5,675 nt of DNA from CAZAGT01 sp964484515. Lineage in GTDB: Bacteria; Desulfobacterota; DSM-4660; Desulfatiglandales; HGW-15. A model generated the notes under the pieces. That model was not told the origin of the DNA. It saw only the letters and a program-made list of their open reading frames with translations, and did not search any database. Of this stretch, positions 1-5,668 are shown piece by piece. A program made the translations under genes and the position numbers. The stretch lies in the NCBI GenBank assembly GCA_964484515.1, contig CAZAGT010000330.1, forward strand, positions 1-5,675. Reading direction: 5' to 3'. How positions within the stretch are numbered: position 1 is the stretch's first letter; every line of letters starts with the position of its first letter.

Positions 1-352
1 ATGGACATTTTCCATCAGCCTCAGAGAAATAGGTTTTTCGACAGCTTCGCTAGATGAAAGGAATCAGGCTGATAGGCACTGTACCTTCGCCCTGGTTCTT
101 TCTTAAACCCCACCCTTGGATGGCAAGGCCGAAAATATGACATACCAATCTCTGATCACAAAATTGACCACAACTGTGATCTCCGTAAGCTGTTTCTGCT
201 AGACATGATTATGAAAAGGTATGACTTCGGTTTATGGAAGGTGAGAAATTCAGGAACGACTCCCCTTCACACCTTGGCCTAATCTGGTTCAGGATAGGTT
301 ATCTGTAAATCGTTTCGGAACCAACGTTGTTGTCCCCCAGCACACGCCGACT
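1..352. other. Non-coding left edge, no convincing gene
   Basis: No frame on either strand gives a convincing protein here. The window opens with ATG GAC ATT and reads 18 codons to TGA, which could be a chance ORF or the tail of a gene cut by the window edge; I cannot tell which. The stretch lies downstream of the cardiolipin synthase gene, which ends at 353 on the minus strand. No hairpin followed by a T-run, and so no classical intrinsic terminator, is visible just past that stop. It does contain a 7-bp inverted repeat (154-181) and a weak 8-bp inverted pair, ATCAGCCT at 14-21 and AGGCTGAT at 66-73. Confidence 0.55.
154..181. repeat. 7-bp inverted repeat GATCACA / TGTGATC
   Basis: GATCACA at 154-160 is perfectly complementary to TGTGATC at 175-181, with a 14-nt loop. 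It could be a regulator half-site pair or an RNA hairpin downstream of the cardiolipin synthase gene. No T-tract follows on either strand, so it is not a standard terminator. The arms contain TCACA and TGTGA, the CRP half-sites, but in the opposite order and with the wrong spacing for a CRP site. Confidence 0.35.
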
Positions 353-1807
353 TCAAAGCAGCGGGCTCGCAAGCCGTGCCAGGTTTTCGACAAAGCGCTC
401 CCTGCGTGGCCGCTGCCGCCATGTTTGCAGATCCAAAGGTATTGAGTCTTCGATGTATATATCCTGCAGTGCCAACAGCCGTTGTGAGAAATCCGGGTCA
501 TACACGCCAAGGGTCAACTCGAAATCAAGCCAGAAACTGCGGATATCGAGATTGACCGAGCCGAACAGTGCGACTTGCCGGTCAACCACAACGCTCTTCG
601 TGTGCAGCAGTCCGCCTTTGAATAGGAAAATCCGGATTCCGGCGGCCAGCATATCATCGAAGTAGGAACGACACGTGTAGTGCACAAGCCCTGAATCGTT
701 TCGTTCCGGCACGATGACCGTGACCTTGATATCGCGCTCGGCAGCCGTCAACAGGGCCGTGCTGACAGCTTCGTCGGGCACGAAATAGGGCGTGGTGATA
801 CCGATTTCCCGTCGGGCGGAATACATGGACAGCAGCAGCAGTTGATAAATACTGTTGCCGGTCCTGCCCGGACCCGATGGAATCACCTGCACGTCCGTCT
901 CGCCTGGCTGCAACGCGTCAAAGGGATCTCCGCCTTCGGCCAAGGCGTCCAGATCACGGCCGGTCTCCACTTCCCAGTCCCACCTGAAAATAGCGTTCAG
1001 CGCCAGGGCGCCCGGACCCTCAAGGCGAGCCATCGCGTCGACCCACTCTCCCACGCCGGCATCCTGCTTGAAAAAGCGAGGATCCACCAGGTTGAAACTG
1101 CCGGTATAGCCGACCGTATCATCGATAACGACGATCTTGCGGTGCAACCGCAAATCCGGCCGTATCTTGAACACACTGATCGAGCTCACCGGCAGGGCAA
1201 AGGCTACTTCGACGCTGCCCGCCTTTAACTGCTCGAGCAGGCGGCTTTTTAAGAAGCGAGCACTTCCGATGGCATCCAGCAGCACGCGGCATGTTACGCC
1301 GCGGTCTGACGCTCGCAGGAGCGCCGCACCCACCTCGTCCGCCATACCGCCTTCAGTCCAGATATAAAACTCCAGGTGGCAGTATCTTTTTGCACGGTCG
1401 ATGTCGCTGATCATCTCGCGGAGAATCGATTCGGCCGCATCGAGCAGTTGGACCTGATTGCGGGACAATGCCGGTATATTGACGGCAGTTTCCGCCAGGC
1501 GGCTTAAGGACCTGGCTTCCGGACTCAACCGTTTAGGGTCGGAACGAATTTCCAGCGGTAAATCCTGCAGCCAACTGTCGTAGCGATCCCTAATGGCCTG
1601 GGTACGTGCCATAAATTTTCGCCCCAGACGCTTCTCACCCAACACCAGGTAAGCAACGGCACCCACCAAGGGCAAAAAGAACACCAAGAGCAACCAGGCC
1701 AGAGAAGTCGCCACTGGCAACCGCACCTTGATGACACGGAAGGACACGCCGATGATGATCAGCACATGCAACAGTGTCATAAGAGTGAACGCGGAATAAA
1801 AATGCAT
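353..1807 (-). CDS. cls: Cardiolipin synthase, ClsA type (phospholipase D superfamily)
   Basis: This inner-membrane enzyme most likely joins two phosphatidylglycerol molecules into cardiolipin and glycerol. The 484-aa product is almost the same length as E. coli ClsA. Two hydrophobic helices lie at about residues 8-24 and 34-56, ending in the family-like LVLGEKRLGRK. There are two complete HKD catalytic motifs: H222-x-K224-x4-D229 followed by GSFN (236-239), and H402-x-K404-x4-D409 followed by GSVN (416-419). ITTPYFVPDE (337-346) and the ENLARLASPLL tail also fit the family. The start is supported by an AGAGGAAA Shine-Dalgarno at 1810-1817, 5 nt or less from ATG. A TTGACG -35-like element lies at 1899-1904 (minus), but I see no good -10 partner. 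The gene stands alone, with the same-strand regulator remnant about 300 bp upstream. No lesion is visible. ClsB or ClsC are unlikely because those lack this two-helix N-terminus. Confidence 0.95.
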   Translation of the reverse strand: MHFYSAFTLMTLLHVLIIIGVSFRVIKVRLPVATSLAWLLLVFFLPLVGAVAYLVLGEKRLGRKFMARTQAIRDRYDSWLQDLPLEIRSDPKRLSPEARSLSRLAETAVNIPALSRNQVQLLDAAESILREMISDIDRAKRYCHLEFYIWTEGGMADEVGAALLRASDRGVTCRVLLDAIGSARFLKSRLLEQLKAGSVEVAFALPVSSISVFKIRPDLRLHRKIVVIDDTVGYTGSFNLVDPRFFKQDAGVGEWVDAMARLEGPGALALNAIFRWDWEVETGRDLDALAEGGDPFDALQPGETDVQVIPSGPGRTGNSIYQLLLLSMYSARREIGITTPYFVPDEAVSTALLTAAERDIKVTVIVPERNDSGLVHYTCRSYFDDMLAAGIRIFLFKGGLLHTKSVVVDRQVALFGSVNLDIRSFWLDFELTLGVYDPDFSQRLLALQDIYIEDSIPLDLQTWRQRPRRERFVENLARLASPLL

Positions 1808-2104
1808 CGTTTCCTCTATAAATGCGCCGGACCTGAGCGCACCTTAAATGGCATTGCTTTTACAAGCCACGGTTTCATGCCCACTGAGGCAGGGCAAACG
1901 TCAATTCTTTGGCCAAGCTAAACATGATCCCCACGACGTTGATACGTGTTCTGCAACTGAACCTACTTCAAAGACTCACCTTTGAAGAACTATTTAACCT
2001 GAAACCCGACAGGCAGAAAAATAATGGCAATATCCGACAGTTAACCTTGGTCTTCTGTTAACCGGATGTAATGATGGAAATACCAATGGATACTGAACAC
2101 GCGG
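1808..2104. other. Intergenic region upstream of cls
   Basis: This stretch of about 300 bp has no supportable ORF and should hold the cls promoter. On the minus strand TTGACG (plus 1899-1904) matches a sigma-70 -35 at 5 of 6 positions, but the -10 at the right distance is poor. A direct repeat GTTAACC occurs at 2040-2046 and 2057-2063, with another TTAACC at 1994-1999. No terminator for the remnant gene ending at 2105 is evident. Confidence 0.5.
2040..2063. repeat. Direct repeat GTTAACC x2, 17-bp period
   Basis: GTTAACC occurs at 2040-2046 and again at 2057-2063, separated by 10 nt; each contains the palindrome GTTAAC. A third TTAACC lies at 1994-1999. It could be an operator about 235-255 bp upstream of cls, or chance in AT-richer intergenic DNA. 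Confidence 0.3.
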
Positions 2105-2697
2105 TTATCGACATCGCCTTTCAGGTAACAGATTGAGTCTGCTTGCGGTGGCGACTGCCTGGCGGCGGCTGTGGACGTCCAGTTTGGAGTGGATTCTGGA
2201 GACGTGCATCTTAACGGTTTCGGGAGAAACGAAAAGCCGTTGGGCGATCTCCTTGTTGGTCAGGCGCTTTTCGAGCAAGTCTAACACATCGAGCTTGCGC
2301 TTGCTCAACCCGCTTGCAAGAAACTGATCGGCGGACTGCTCGGGGCGGGTGCGATGGACCACGGAGGGTCTGTTGACAGTTTCGGTGGGTGTTTCTTCTC
2401 CAAATGCATTCCCCATGGATCTCGCATACGATTCTCAGGTCGCTTTGCCAATAGATCGCTCAGCACTTCGCCCATGAGCGGGCCCAGGTCCATAAAGGTC
2501 AGCCCAAACCCGCGCGGTTCGGCCATTCGGAGCGACTCCTCAAGAGTTCAAAATCCATCAGGTAGTCTGGCTGTGCCTTTAAGGGCCATGGCATTGACCG
2601 CCCACGCGCTTATGATCTGCGGGACATCGGCCAGATTTTTGAGGGGCACCCTATCATCGATGAAGTGATCAACTTGACGCCGAAGGTCATCGATCAT
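2105..2697 (-). pseudogene. Decayed C-terminal part of a MalT-like LuxR-family regulator
   Basis: The last about 60 residues form a clear LuxR-type helix-turn-helix: GLSKRKLDVLDLLEKRLTNK, then EIAQRLFVSPETVKMHVSRI and HSKLDVHSRRQAV. Before it, in another frame, is the segment that normally precedes this domain in large ATP-dependent MalT-type regulators: ESLRMAEPRGFGLTFMDLGP, then LMGEVLSDLLAK. The two frames join if one base is gained or lost near 2431-2441, giving LLAKRP/ESYARSMGNAFGEE, which fits the usual YARRLLxAF stretch. Further up, the AEPRGF frame is interrupted by an in-frame TGA at 2548-2550, preceded by a TPR-helix-like IISAWAVNAMALKGTARLPD. The N-terminal ATPase (Walker A/B) and most TPRs are absent; the upstream neighbour begins within about 120 bp. 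The 5' boundary at 2697 is only the first ATG of the open frame. The intact last 103 codons (ATG at 2416) could still make a lone HTH protein, but no good ribosome-binding site is seen there. Pseudogene is the best reading, barring sequencing error. Confidence 0.8.
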
Positions 2698-2821
2698 AGA
2701 AGTCGCCGCGTCATCTGCAGTGAGTCCGTGCCGCGTGTGAGAAGATCGTTTCTATCTTTGAACCTGGTACGGACATCATCGTAAAAGGATAAAAGCGCTG
2801 GAAGCTTTCTTCGCCATCACG
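2698..2821 (-). other. Unassigned stretch between regulator remnant and Tat protein gene
   Basis: On the minus strand one frame is open for 40 codons (2816 to 2697) and reads like a helical protein, with pieces such as LSFYDDVRTRFKDRNDLLTR, but has no upstream start and ends at TGA 2694-2696. The frame of the regulator remnant is closed by TAG at 2752-2754. It may be more of the decayed regulator, another gene's remnant, or non-coding spacer. No T-tract terminator for the Tat protein gene is visible. Confidence 0.35.
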
Positions 2822-3301
2822 TTACTCGACGACGATGATGGAGATGGGCCTATGTCTCGAAAAATTGCCGTTTTCAGAGGTGCCTTCGATGATGTAGCGG
2901 AAATCGTAAACGCCCGGACTCCGGAACTTGATTAAGGTCTCAAATCCAATTCGATCGTCTCTTTTCAAATTACCCGACCACGAGTCTTCGCCCCCCACCC
3001 AGTCGGCCCCTTCCGGGGTCTCCAGACGAACTCTCACGTCATAAAGTCGCTCGTCCGTATAGTTGACCATGTCCATTCTCAATCTAGCCACGCTGTCAAC
3101 AGCCGTCTTGGATGGAAAGTCGAAGGAGAACTTGAACCGGAGACCGGATTGCCAATCCGCTTTCTGGTTTCCGCCCCTGTTGAGCTGTCGCTGCGCATGG
3201 ACCAAGATGGGCGGGAGGGGTAACAGAAGGACGCCAACCGCTCCCAGGTTGAGTAGTTTCCCGAGGAAATTTCGGCGTGAAATCGTCCTGAAGATATCCA
3301 T
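2822..3301 (-). CDS. Small Tat-exported protein with beta-sandwich-like mature domain, function unknown
   Basis: I do not recognise a named family. The 159-aa product starts with a twin-arginine signal: S8-R9-R10-N11-F12-L13-G14, a hydrophobic stretch (about 16-33) and a probable cleavage site VHA|Q at 36/37. The mature part (37-159) alternates beta-strand-like segments (FKFSFDF, VARLRMDMVNYTD, DVRVRLETPEG, FETLIKF, YDFRYIIEG, ISIIVVE), which suggests an immunoglobulin or CARDB/NEW3-like fold. It has no Cys, so it is unlikely to bind a metal cluster; Tat use may mean the protein folds in the cytoplasm or travels with a partner. The start is well supported by AAGGGAG 7 nt upstream of ATG. It lies 74 bp after the lipoprotein gene on the same strand, probably in the same transcript. 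A SoxY/SoxZ-type carrier was considered, but the GGCG tail of SoxY is missing. Confidence 0.8.
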   Translation of the reverse strand: MDIFRTISRRNFLGKLLNLGAVGVLLLPLPPILVHAQRQLNRGGNQKADWQSGLRFKFSFDFPSKTAVDSVARLRMDMVNYTDERLYDVRVRLETPEGADWVGGEDSWSGNLKRDDRIGFETLIKFRSPGVYDFRYIIEGTSENGNFSRHRPISIIVVE

Positions 3302-3366
3302 CTAGTGTCTCCCTTCGAGATTGATTCGTCTCCTCTCCTCGCATACCCAACACACTCAACCCCGCC

Positions 3367-3391
3367 CCCCTGGACCTATTTCGGCCAGGGG
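3367..3391 (-). repeat. Stem-loop over the lipoprotein stop codon
   Basis: CCCCTGG (3367-3373) pairs with CCAGGGG (3385-3391), and inside it CC (3375-3376) can pair with GG (3383-3384) around a bulged A, leaving a 6-nt loop. The structure covers the TAG of the lipoprotein gene (3376-3378). The following bases on the minus strand are G-rich, not T-rich, so it is not a classical terminator. It may protect the 3' end of a processed mRNA or set the ratio of the two genes. Confidence 0.45.
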
Positions 3392-3801
3392 TCGTCCCAG
3401 TCGTTCCGGAGCCCCCACATGGGCTCATTTTCCTCCTTCCTTGTCGCGCTCTCCGGGCGCTTAACAGAAAGCCGCTGGCGGACCAGCCGCTGGAATTGCT
3501 GATAGGTCTCCTCATTGCCGACGTACATGCATTTGCATCCCGCCGCATCGGCATAGGTGTAGCGAACCCGGCCGTGACGCTCGTGACGCACGAGTTTCAA
3601 CTGTTCCAATGATTTTATATTGTCAAGCTCTTCGGGGGTATCGGCATGCTGCAACAGGAACCCGGAATCGGCGAGCAAGGCTTTCATCTCGATGGTCTGC
3701 TGCTTCGGCGCCGTCTCGCATCCCGCGACCAGCACCGCCACGCCGATGATCATGAGTGACCCCCACAACGGCCCTCTGTTCGGTCTTGACATCATTCTCA
3801 T
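3376..3801 (-). CDS. Small conserved lipoprotein with YADAAGCKC motif, function unknown
   Basis: The product (141 aa from the first ATG) has a short basic N-terminus, a hydrophobic helix (12-26) and the lipobox V25-A26-G27-C28, so it should be lipidated at Cys28 and anchored in the membrane. Glu29 follows the Cys; the Asp+2 inner-membrane signal is absent, so an outer-membrane location is plausible. The mature part contains DTPEELDNIKSLEQLKLVRH (54-73) and the motif YTYADAAGCKCMYVG (81-95) with Cys89 and Cys91. From memory this resembles an uncharacterised proteobacterial lipoprotein family with a YADxxGCxCxYVG block; I know no assigned function. The tail after residue 115 is charged and ends DDPWPK. 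ATG codons lie at 3801, 3795 and 3792. The GAGGGAG Shine-Dalgarno abuts the first, so 3795 (6 nt away) or 3792 is the more likely start; all keep the signal peptide. It is first in a probable two-gene transcript with the Tat protein. Confidence 0.85.
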   Translation of the reverse strand: MRMMSRPNRGPLWGSLMIIGVAVLVAGCETAPKQQTIEMKALLADSGFLLQHADTPEELDNIKSLEQLKLVRHERHGRVRYTYADAAGCKCMYVGNEETYQQFQRLVRQRLSVKRPESATRKEENEPMWGLRNDWDDPWPK

Positions 3802-3841
3802 CTCCCTCGCTTAGGATCATATTCCGGCGACCCGATTTCTA

Positions 3842-3870
3842 GTCTTACACGAGGACCACCCCGTTGTCTA
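3842..3870 (-). promoter_or_regulatory. Possible sigma-70 promoter for the lipoprotein gene
   Basis: Read on the minus strand, TAGACA (plus 3865-3870) and TAAGAC (plus 3842-3847) are separated by 17 bp, about 40 bp before the start codon. The -35 matches at 5 of 6 positions, but the -10 is weak (3 of 6), so this is a tentative call. Confidence 0.25.
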
Positions 3871-3995
3871 TGGATAATCTCCCACATCAACCGCAGTCCT
3901 TCATTCCGGTTCGATCGACCTTTTGTTTTTCGAAGCGGAGGACGTTCGTGATGCTGGATGACGGTACTATCTTGTTCGTGTTTTCACCCTTCTTG

Positions 3996-4030
3996 CCCGC
4001 CATAGTCCCCTCAAAAGGGACTCAGGCGGG
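3996..4030. repeat. Strong imperfect hairpin, two 6-bp stems with a 2x2 internal loop
   Basis: CCCGCC (3996-4001) pairs with GGCGGG (4025-4030), and AGTCCC (4004-4009) pairs with GGGACT (4017-4022). Between them is an AT/CA internal loop, and the apical loop is CTCAAAA. A G-T wobble (3995/4031) could extend it. The plus-strand sequence after it is only loosely T-rich (TCGTGCTTTCC) and the minus side has no T-run, so a terminator is possible but not classical. It may instead be an RNA element in a long leader or a DNA site. Confidence 0.55.
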
Positions 4031-4087
4031 TCGTGCTTTCCTGATTGCCTCTTCTGTCATACCTCAGCCGGCCTTAACTCTGGCAAC

Positions 4088-4131
4088 CTAACCTAAATCT
4101 AGACGTCCGCTAACCAATTCCTAACCGAACC
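4088..4131 (+). promoter_or_regulatory. CTAACC direct repeats at 11-bp period, Pho-box-like operator
   Basis: CTAACC occurs at 4088-4093, 4110-4115 and 4121-4126, and the degenerate CTAGAC sits at 4099-4104, so four units start exactly 11 bp apart. Direct repeats of 6-7 bp at 11-bp spacing are the known form of PhoB/PhoP-family sites (CTGTCAT in E. coli, TTAACA in Bacillus, TTAACC-like in cyanobacteria, GTTCACC in Streptomyces). The array lies 110-153 bp before a phosphate-porin-type gene. A weak -10-like GAAAAT is at 4150-4155, with a poor fifth unit (CGACCA, 4132) between. Phosphate control is inference. Confidence 0.5.
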
Positions 4132-4159
4132 CGACCAAAAGTGCCCACTGAAAATACGA

Positions 4160-4192
4160 GGCTCGGGAGGAGGTGATGGCTGTAATCGAGCC
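4160..4192 (+). repeat. GGCTCG / CGAGCC inverted repeat enclosing the leader SD and start
   Basis: GGCTCG (4160-4165) pairs perfectly with CGAGCC (4187-4192), with a 21-nt loop that contains a GGAGGAGG sequence and the ATG of the possible leader ORF. In RNA it could present or limit access to that ribosome-binding site. The loop is long, so stability is modest. Confidence 0.35.
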
Positions 4193-4226
4193 AAAAACAG
4201 GGTTAGGTAACCACACAAGCTTTTAA
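4176..4226 (+). CDS. Possible 16-codon leader peptide upstream of the porin
   Basis: ATG at 4176 reads MAVIEPKTGLGNHTSF and stops at TAA 4224-4226. A purine-rich Shine-Dalgarno-like stretch, GGGAGGAGG (4165-4173), lies directly before it; the GGGAGG part is 5 nt from the ATG. The stop codon overlaps the first bases of the porin's AAGGAGG (4225-4231), an arrangement that would couple translation of the two. The peptide has no run of one amino acid, so classical amino-acid attenuation is not suggested. It may be a chance ORF; the evidence is placement and ribosome-binding site only. Confidence 0.35.
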   Translation: MAVIEPKTGLGNHTSF

Positions 4227-4231
4227 GGAGG
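4225..4231 (+). promoter_or_regulatory. Porin ribosome-binding site AAGGAGG
   Basis: This is a near-perfect Shine-Dalgarno sequence with a 9-nt spacer (AATAAAAGG) to the ATG at 4241. It fixes that start over the in-frame ATG at 4256 and implies strong expression. Confidence 0.8.
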
Positions 4232-4240
4232 AATAAAAGG

Positions 4241-5668
4241 ATGATAGATCTGTCAATGCAGAAGAAAAGCCTTTACCTAAGGCCATTTTTGAGGATGCTG
4301 TCCTTCGCCGCCCTGGCGTCCTTGATTCTGATCTTCATAAGCACCCCCTTCGCGGCGGCGGAGAAGAGCGTCTCCGAGGAGATCCTGGATATCCTCAAGG
4401 ACAAGGGCGACATCTCGACTCAGCAATATGAGGATCTGCAAACGAGGGCCGCGGAAGAGAAGAAGGCGGCCGAGAAGGCCAGCGGCTGGAACTTCCACTG
4501 GGACAACGGCTTCAAGCTGGACAGCAAGGACAAGAAGTTCAAGCTCAAATTCGGCGGCCGGATCCAGGCCGACGGCGCCTACATCGGGGCCGATCAGGAG
4601 ATCGATGACGCCTTCCTGACCGCGGGCGATCCCCAGGAGACCGGCTGGGGGACCGAGTTCCGTCGCGCGCGGCTCTTCTTCTCCGGCACCGTCTACGAGG
4701 ACATCTTTTTCAAGGCCCAGTACGATTTCGCCGGGGGTGAGGCGGCCTTCAAAGACGCTTACGTGGGCGTGCAAAACATCCCCTATATCGGGCAAACCTG
4801 GATCGGTCATTACAAAGAGCCTGCTTCGCTCGAGGAGCTGACAAGCAGCAAGTATATCACCTTCATGGAGCGCGCCCTGCCGAACGTCTTCGCGCCGAGC
4901 CGCAATATGGGCGTCGAGTTCTTCAACAACGCCTTCGATGAGCATCTCTATTGGGCGATCGGAGGCTTTCAACAGGCGGATGATTTCGGAGATTCTTTTA
5001 ACGATTTCTCGGACTGGAACCTGACCCTGCGGGTGGCGGGCCGTCCCTGGCTGCAGGCAAAGGACAAGTTCGTGCATGTGGGGCTCTCCTACAGCCACGG
5101 ATTCCGCAACGAAGACGAAGCCGGAGCCAGAGTCCGATACCGGCAGCGGCCTGAGGCCCATCTCTCACCAAATCGCCTTGTCGATACCGGCAACATCCTT
5201 ACGGATGATGTAGATCTCATTAACCCCGAGGTCGCCCTGGTGTACGGCCCCTTTTCCTTCCAGGGCGAATACTTCTACAACAAGTTGAATTCAAGCGTGG
5301 AGAACGATCCGACCTTTACCGGCTGGTACGCATACGTGAGCTATTTTGTCACCAAGGGTGATCATCGCGGCTATAAGGGCTGGTCCTTTGACCGGGTCAA
5401 ACCGCAAAAGAACTTTTCGATCAAGGGTGGCGGTATCGGTGCCGTCGAGCTGGCCCTGCGCTATTCGACGCTCGATCTGAATGACGAGGCGATCCGGGGC
5501 GGCAAAGAGAACGATTGGACGTTGGGCGTCAACTGGTATCTGACGCCCAACACCCGTCTCGCGTTCAACTATGTCCGGGCAAACATCGAGGACCGCGATT
5601 CAGGAGGCGTGGTCATTCCTGACGGTGATGTAAATGTCTACCAAACCCGCATCTATATTGACTTCTAG
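4241..5668 (+). CDS. Phosphate-selective porin O/P family outer-membrane protein
   Basis: The 475-aa product is a predicted outer-membrane beta-barrel of the OprO/OprP type (Pfam Porin_O_P), which in Pseudomonas passes phosphate or polyphosphate; the substrate here is not shown by sequence. A signal peptide covers about 1-40 (hydrophobic 19-37, cleavage AAA|E). Residues 43-80 form a charged helical, probably coiled-coil segment (SEEILDILKDKGDISTQQYE), common at the periplasmic start of such porins. The barrel begins near KLKFGGRIQADGAY (101-114). Family-like blocks are FRRARLFFSGTVYEDIFFKA (140-159), YKEPASLEELTSSKYITFME (191-210), FAPSRNMGVEF (217-227), ELALRYSTLDLND (403-415) and NWYLTPNTRLAFNYVRA (431-447), ending in Phe475 as expected for BAM recognition. 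Length is normal and no lesion is seen. It is divergent from the lipoprotein gene and carries the CTAACC array and a possible leader ORF upstream. OprP's arginine-ladder and lysine positions cannot be assigned without alignment. Confidence 0.93.
   Translation: MIDLSMQKKSLYLRPFLRMLSFAALASLILIFISTPFAAAEKSVSEEILDILKDKGDISTQQYEDLQTRAAEEKKAAEKASGWNFHWDNGFKLDSKDKKFKLKFGGRIQADGAYIGADQEIDDAFLTAGDPQETGWGTEFRRARLFFSGTVYEDIFFKAQYDFAGGEAAFKDAYVGVQNIPYIGQTWIGHYKEPASLEELTSSKYITFMERALPNVFAPSRNMGVEFFNNAFDEHLYWAIGGFQQADDFGDSFNDFSDWNLTLRVAGRPWLQAKDKFVHVGLSYSHGFRNEDEAGARVRYRQRPEAHLSPNRLVDTGNILTDDVDLINPEVALVYGPFSFQGEYFYNKLNSSVENDPTFTGWYAYVSYFVTKGDHRGYKGWSFDRVKPQKNFSIKGGGIGAVELALRYSTLDLNDEAIRGGKENDWTLGVNWYLTPNTRLAFNYVRANIEDRDSGGVVIPDGDVNVYQTRIYIDF

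Larger units (their letters stand above)
3802..4240. other. Divergent intergenic region between lipoprotein and porin genes
   Basis: These 439 bp separate two genes transcribed away from each other, so they should contain both promoters. I see no convincing protein-coding gene apart from a possible 16-codon leader. The region holds a weak minus-strand promoter (3842-3870), a strong imperfect hairpin (3996-4030), an 11-bp-phased CTAACC repeat array (4088-4126), a 6-bp inverted repeat around the leader start (4160-4192), a small GGTTA/TAACC inverted repeat (4201-4212) and the porin ribosome-binding site. Confidence 0.7.

Noticed and set aside
1..57. 18-codon ORF starting at base 1
   Set aside because: The ATG coincides with the window edge, there is no visible ribosome-binding site, and the peptide resembles nothing I recognise.
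842..1228. 128-codon plus-strand ORF and its neighbours (327-665, 855-1109, 1137-1367)
   Set aside because: They are antisense shadows within the intact cardiolipin synthase gene and carry no domain signal.
3096..3554. 152-codon minus-strand ORF bridging the Tat and lipoprotein genes
   Set aside because: It overlaps two better-supported genes in another frame and its sequence looks like a frame-shifted shadow, rich in Arg, Pro, Gly and Ser.
3623..3820. Alternative 65-codon minus-strand ORF starting upstream of the lipoprotein
   Set aside because: It is a frame-shifted reading of the lipoprotein gene, which has a clear lipobox and signal peptide in its own frame.
3929..3937. GGTTCGATC, resembling a tRNA T-loop
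   Set aside because: The flanking bases do not form a T-stem, and no acceptor, D or anticodon arm can be placed around it.
4054..4060. CTGTCAT, identical to an E. coli PhoB half-site
   Set aside because: It is a single copy with no partner 11 bp to either side and is out of register with the CTAACC array; a 7-mer match may be chance.
3864..4091. 75-codon plus-strand ORF in the divergent intergenic region
   Set aside because: It has no Shine-Dalgarno, no recognisable motif, crosses the 3996-4030 hairpin and overlaps the start of the CTAACC array; composition looks non-coding.
4277..5161. 294-codon open frame antisense to the porin gene
   Set aside because: It mirrors the porin's codon bias, is rich in Leu/Val/Gly/Glu with no recognisable motif, and the opposite strand encodes a clear complete porin.
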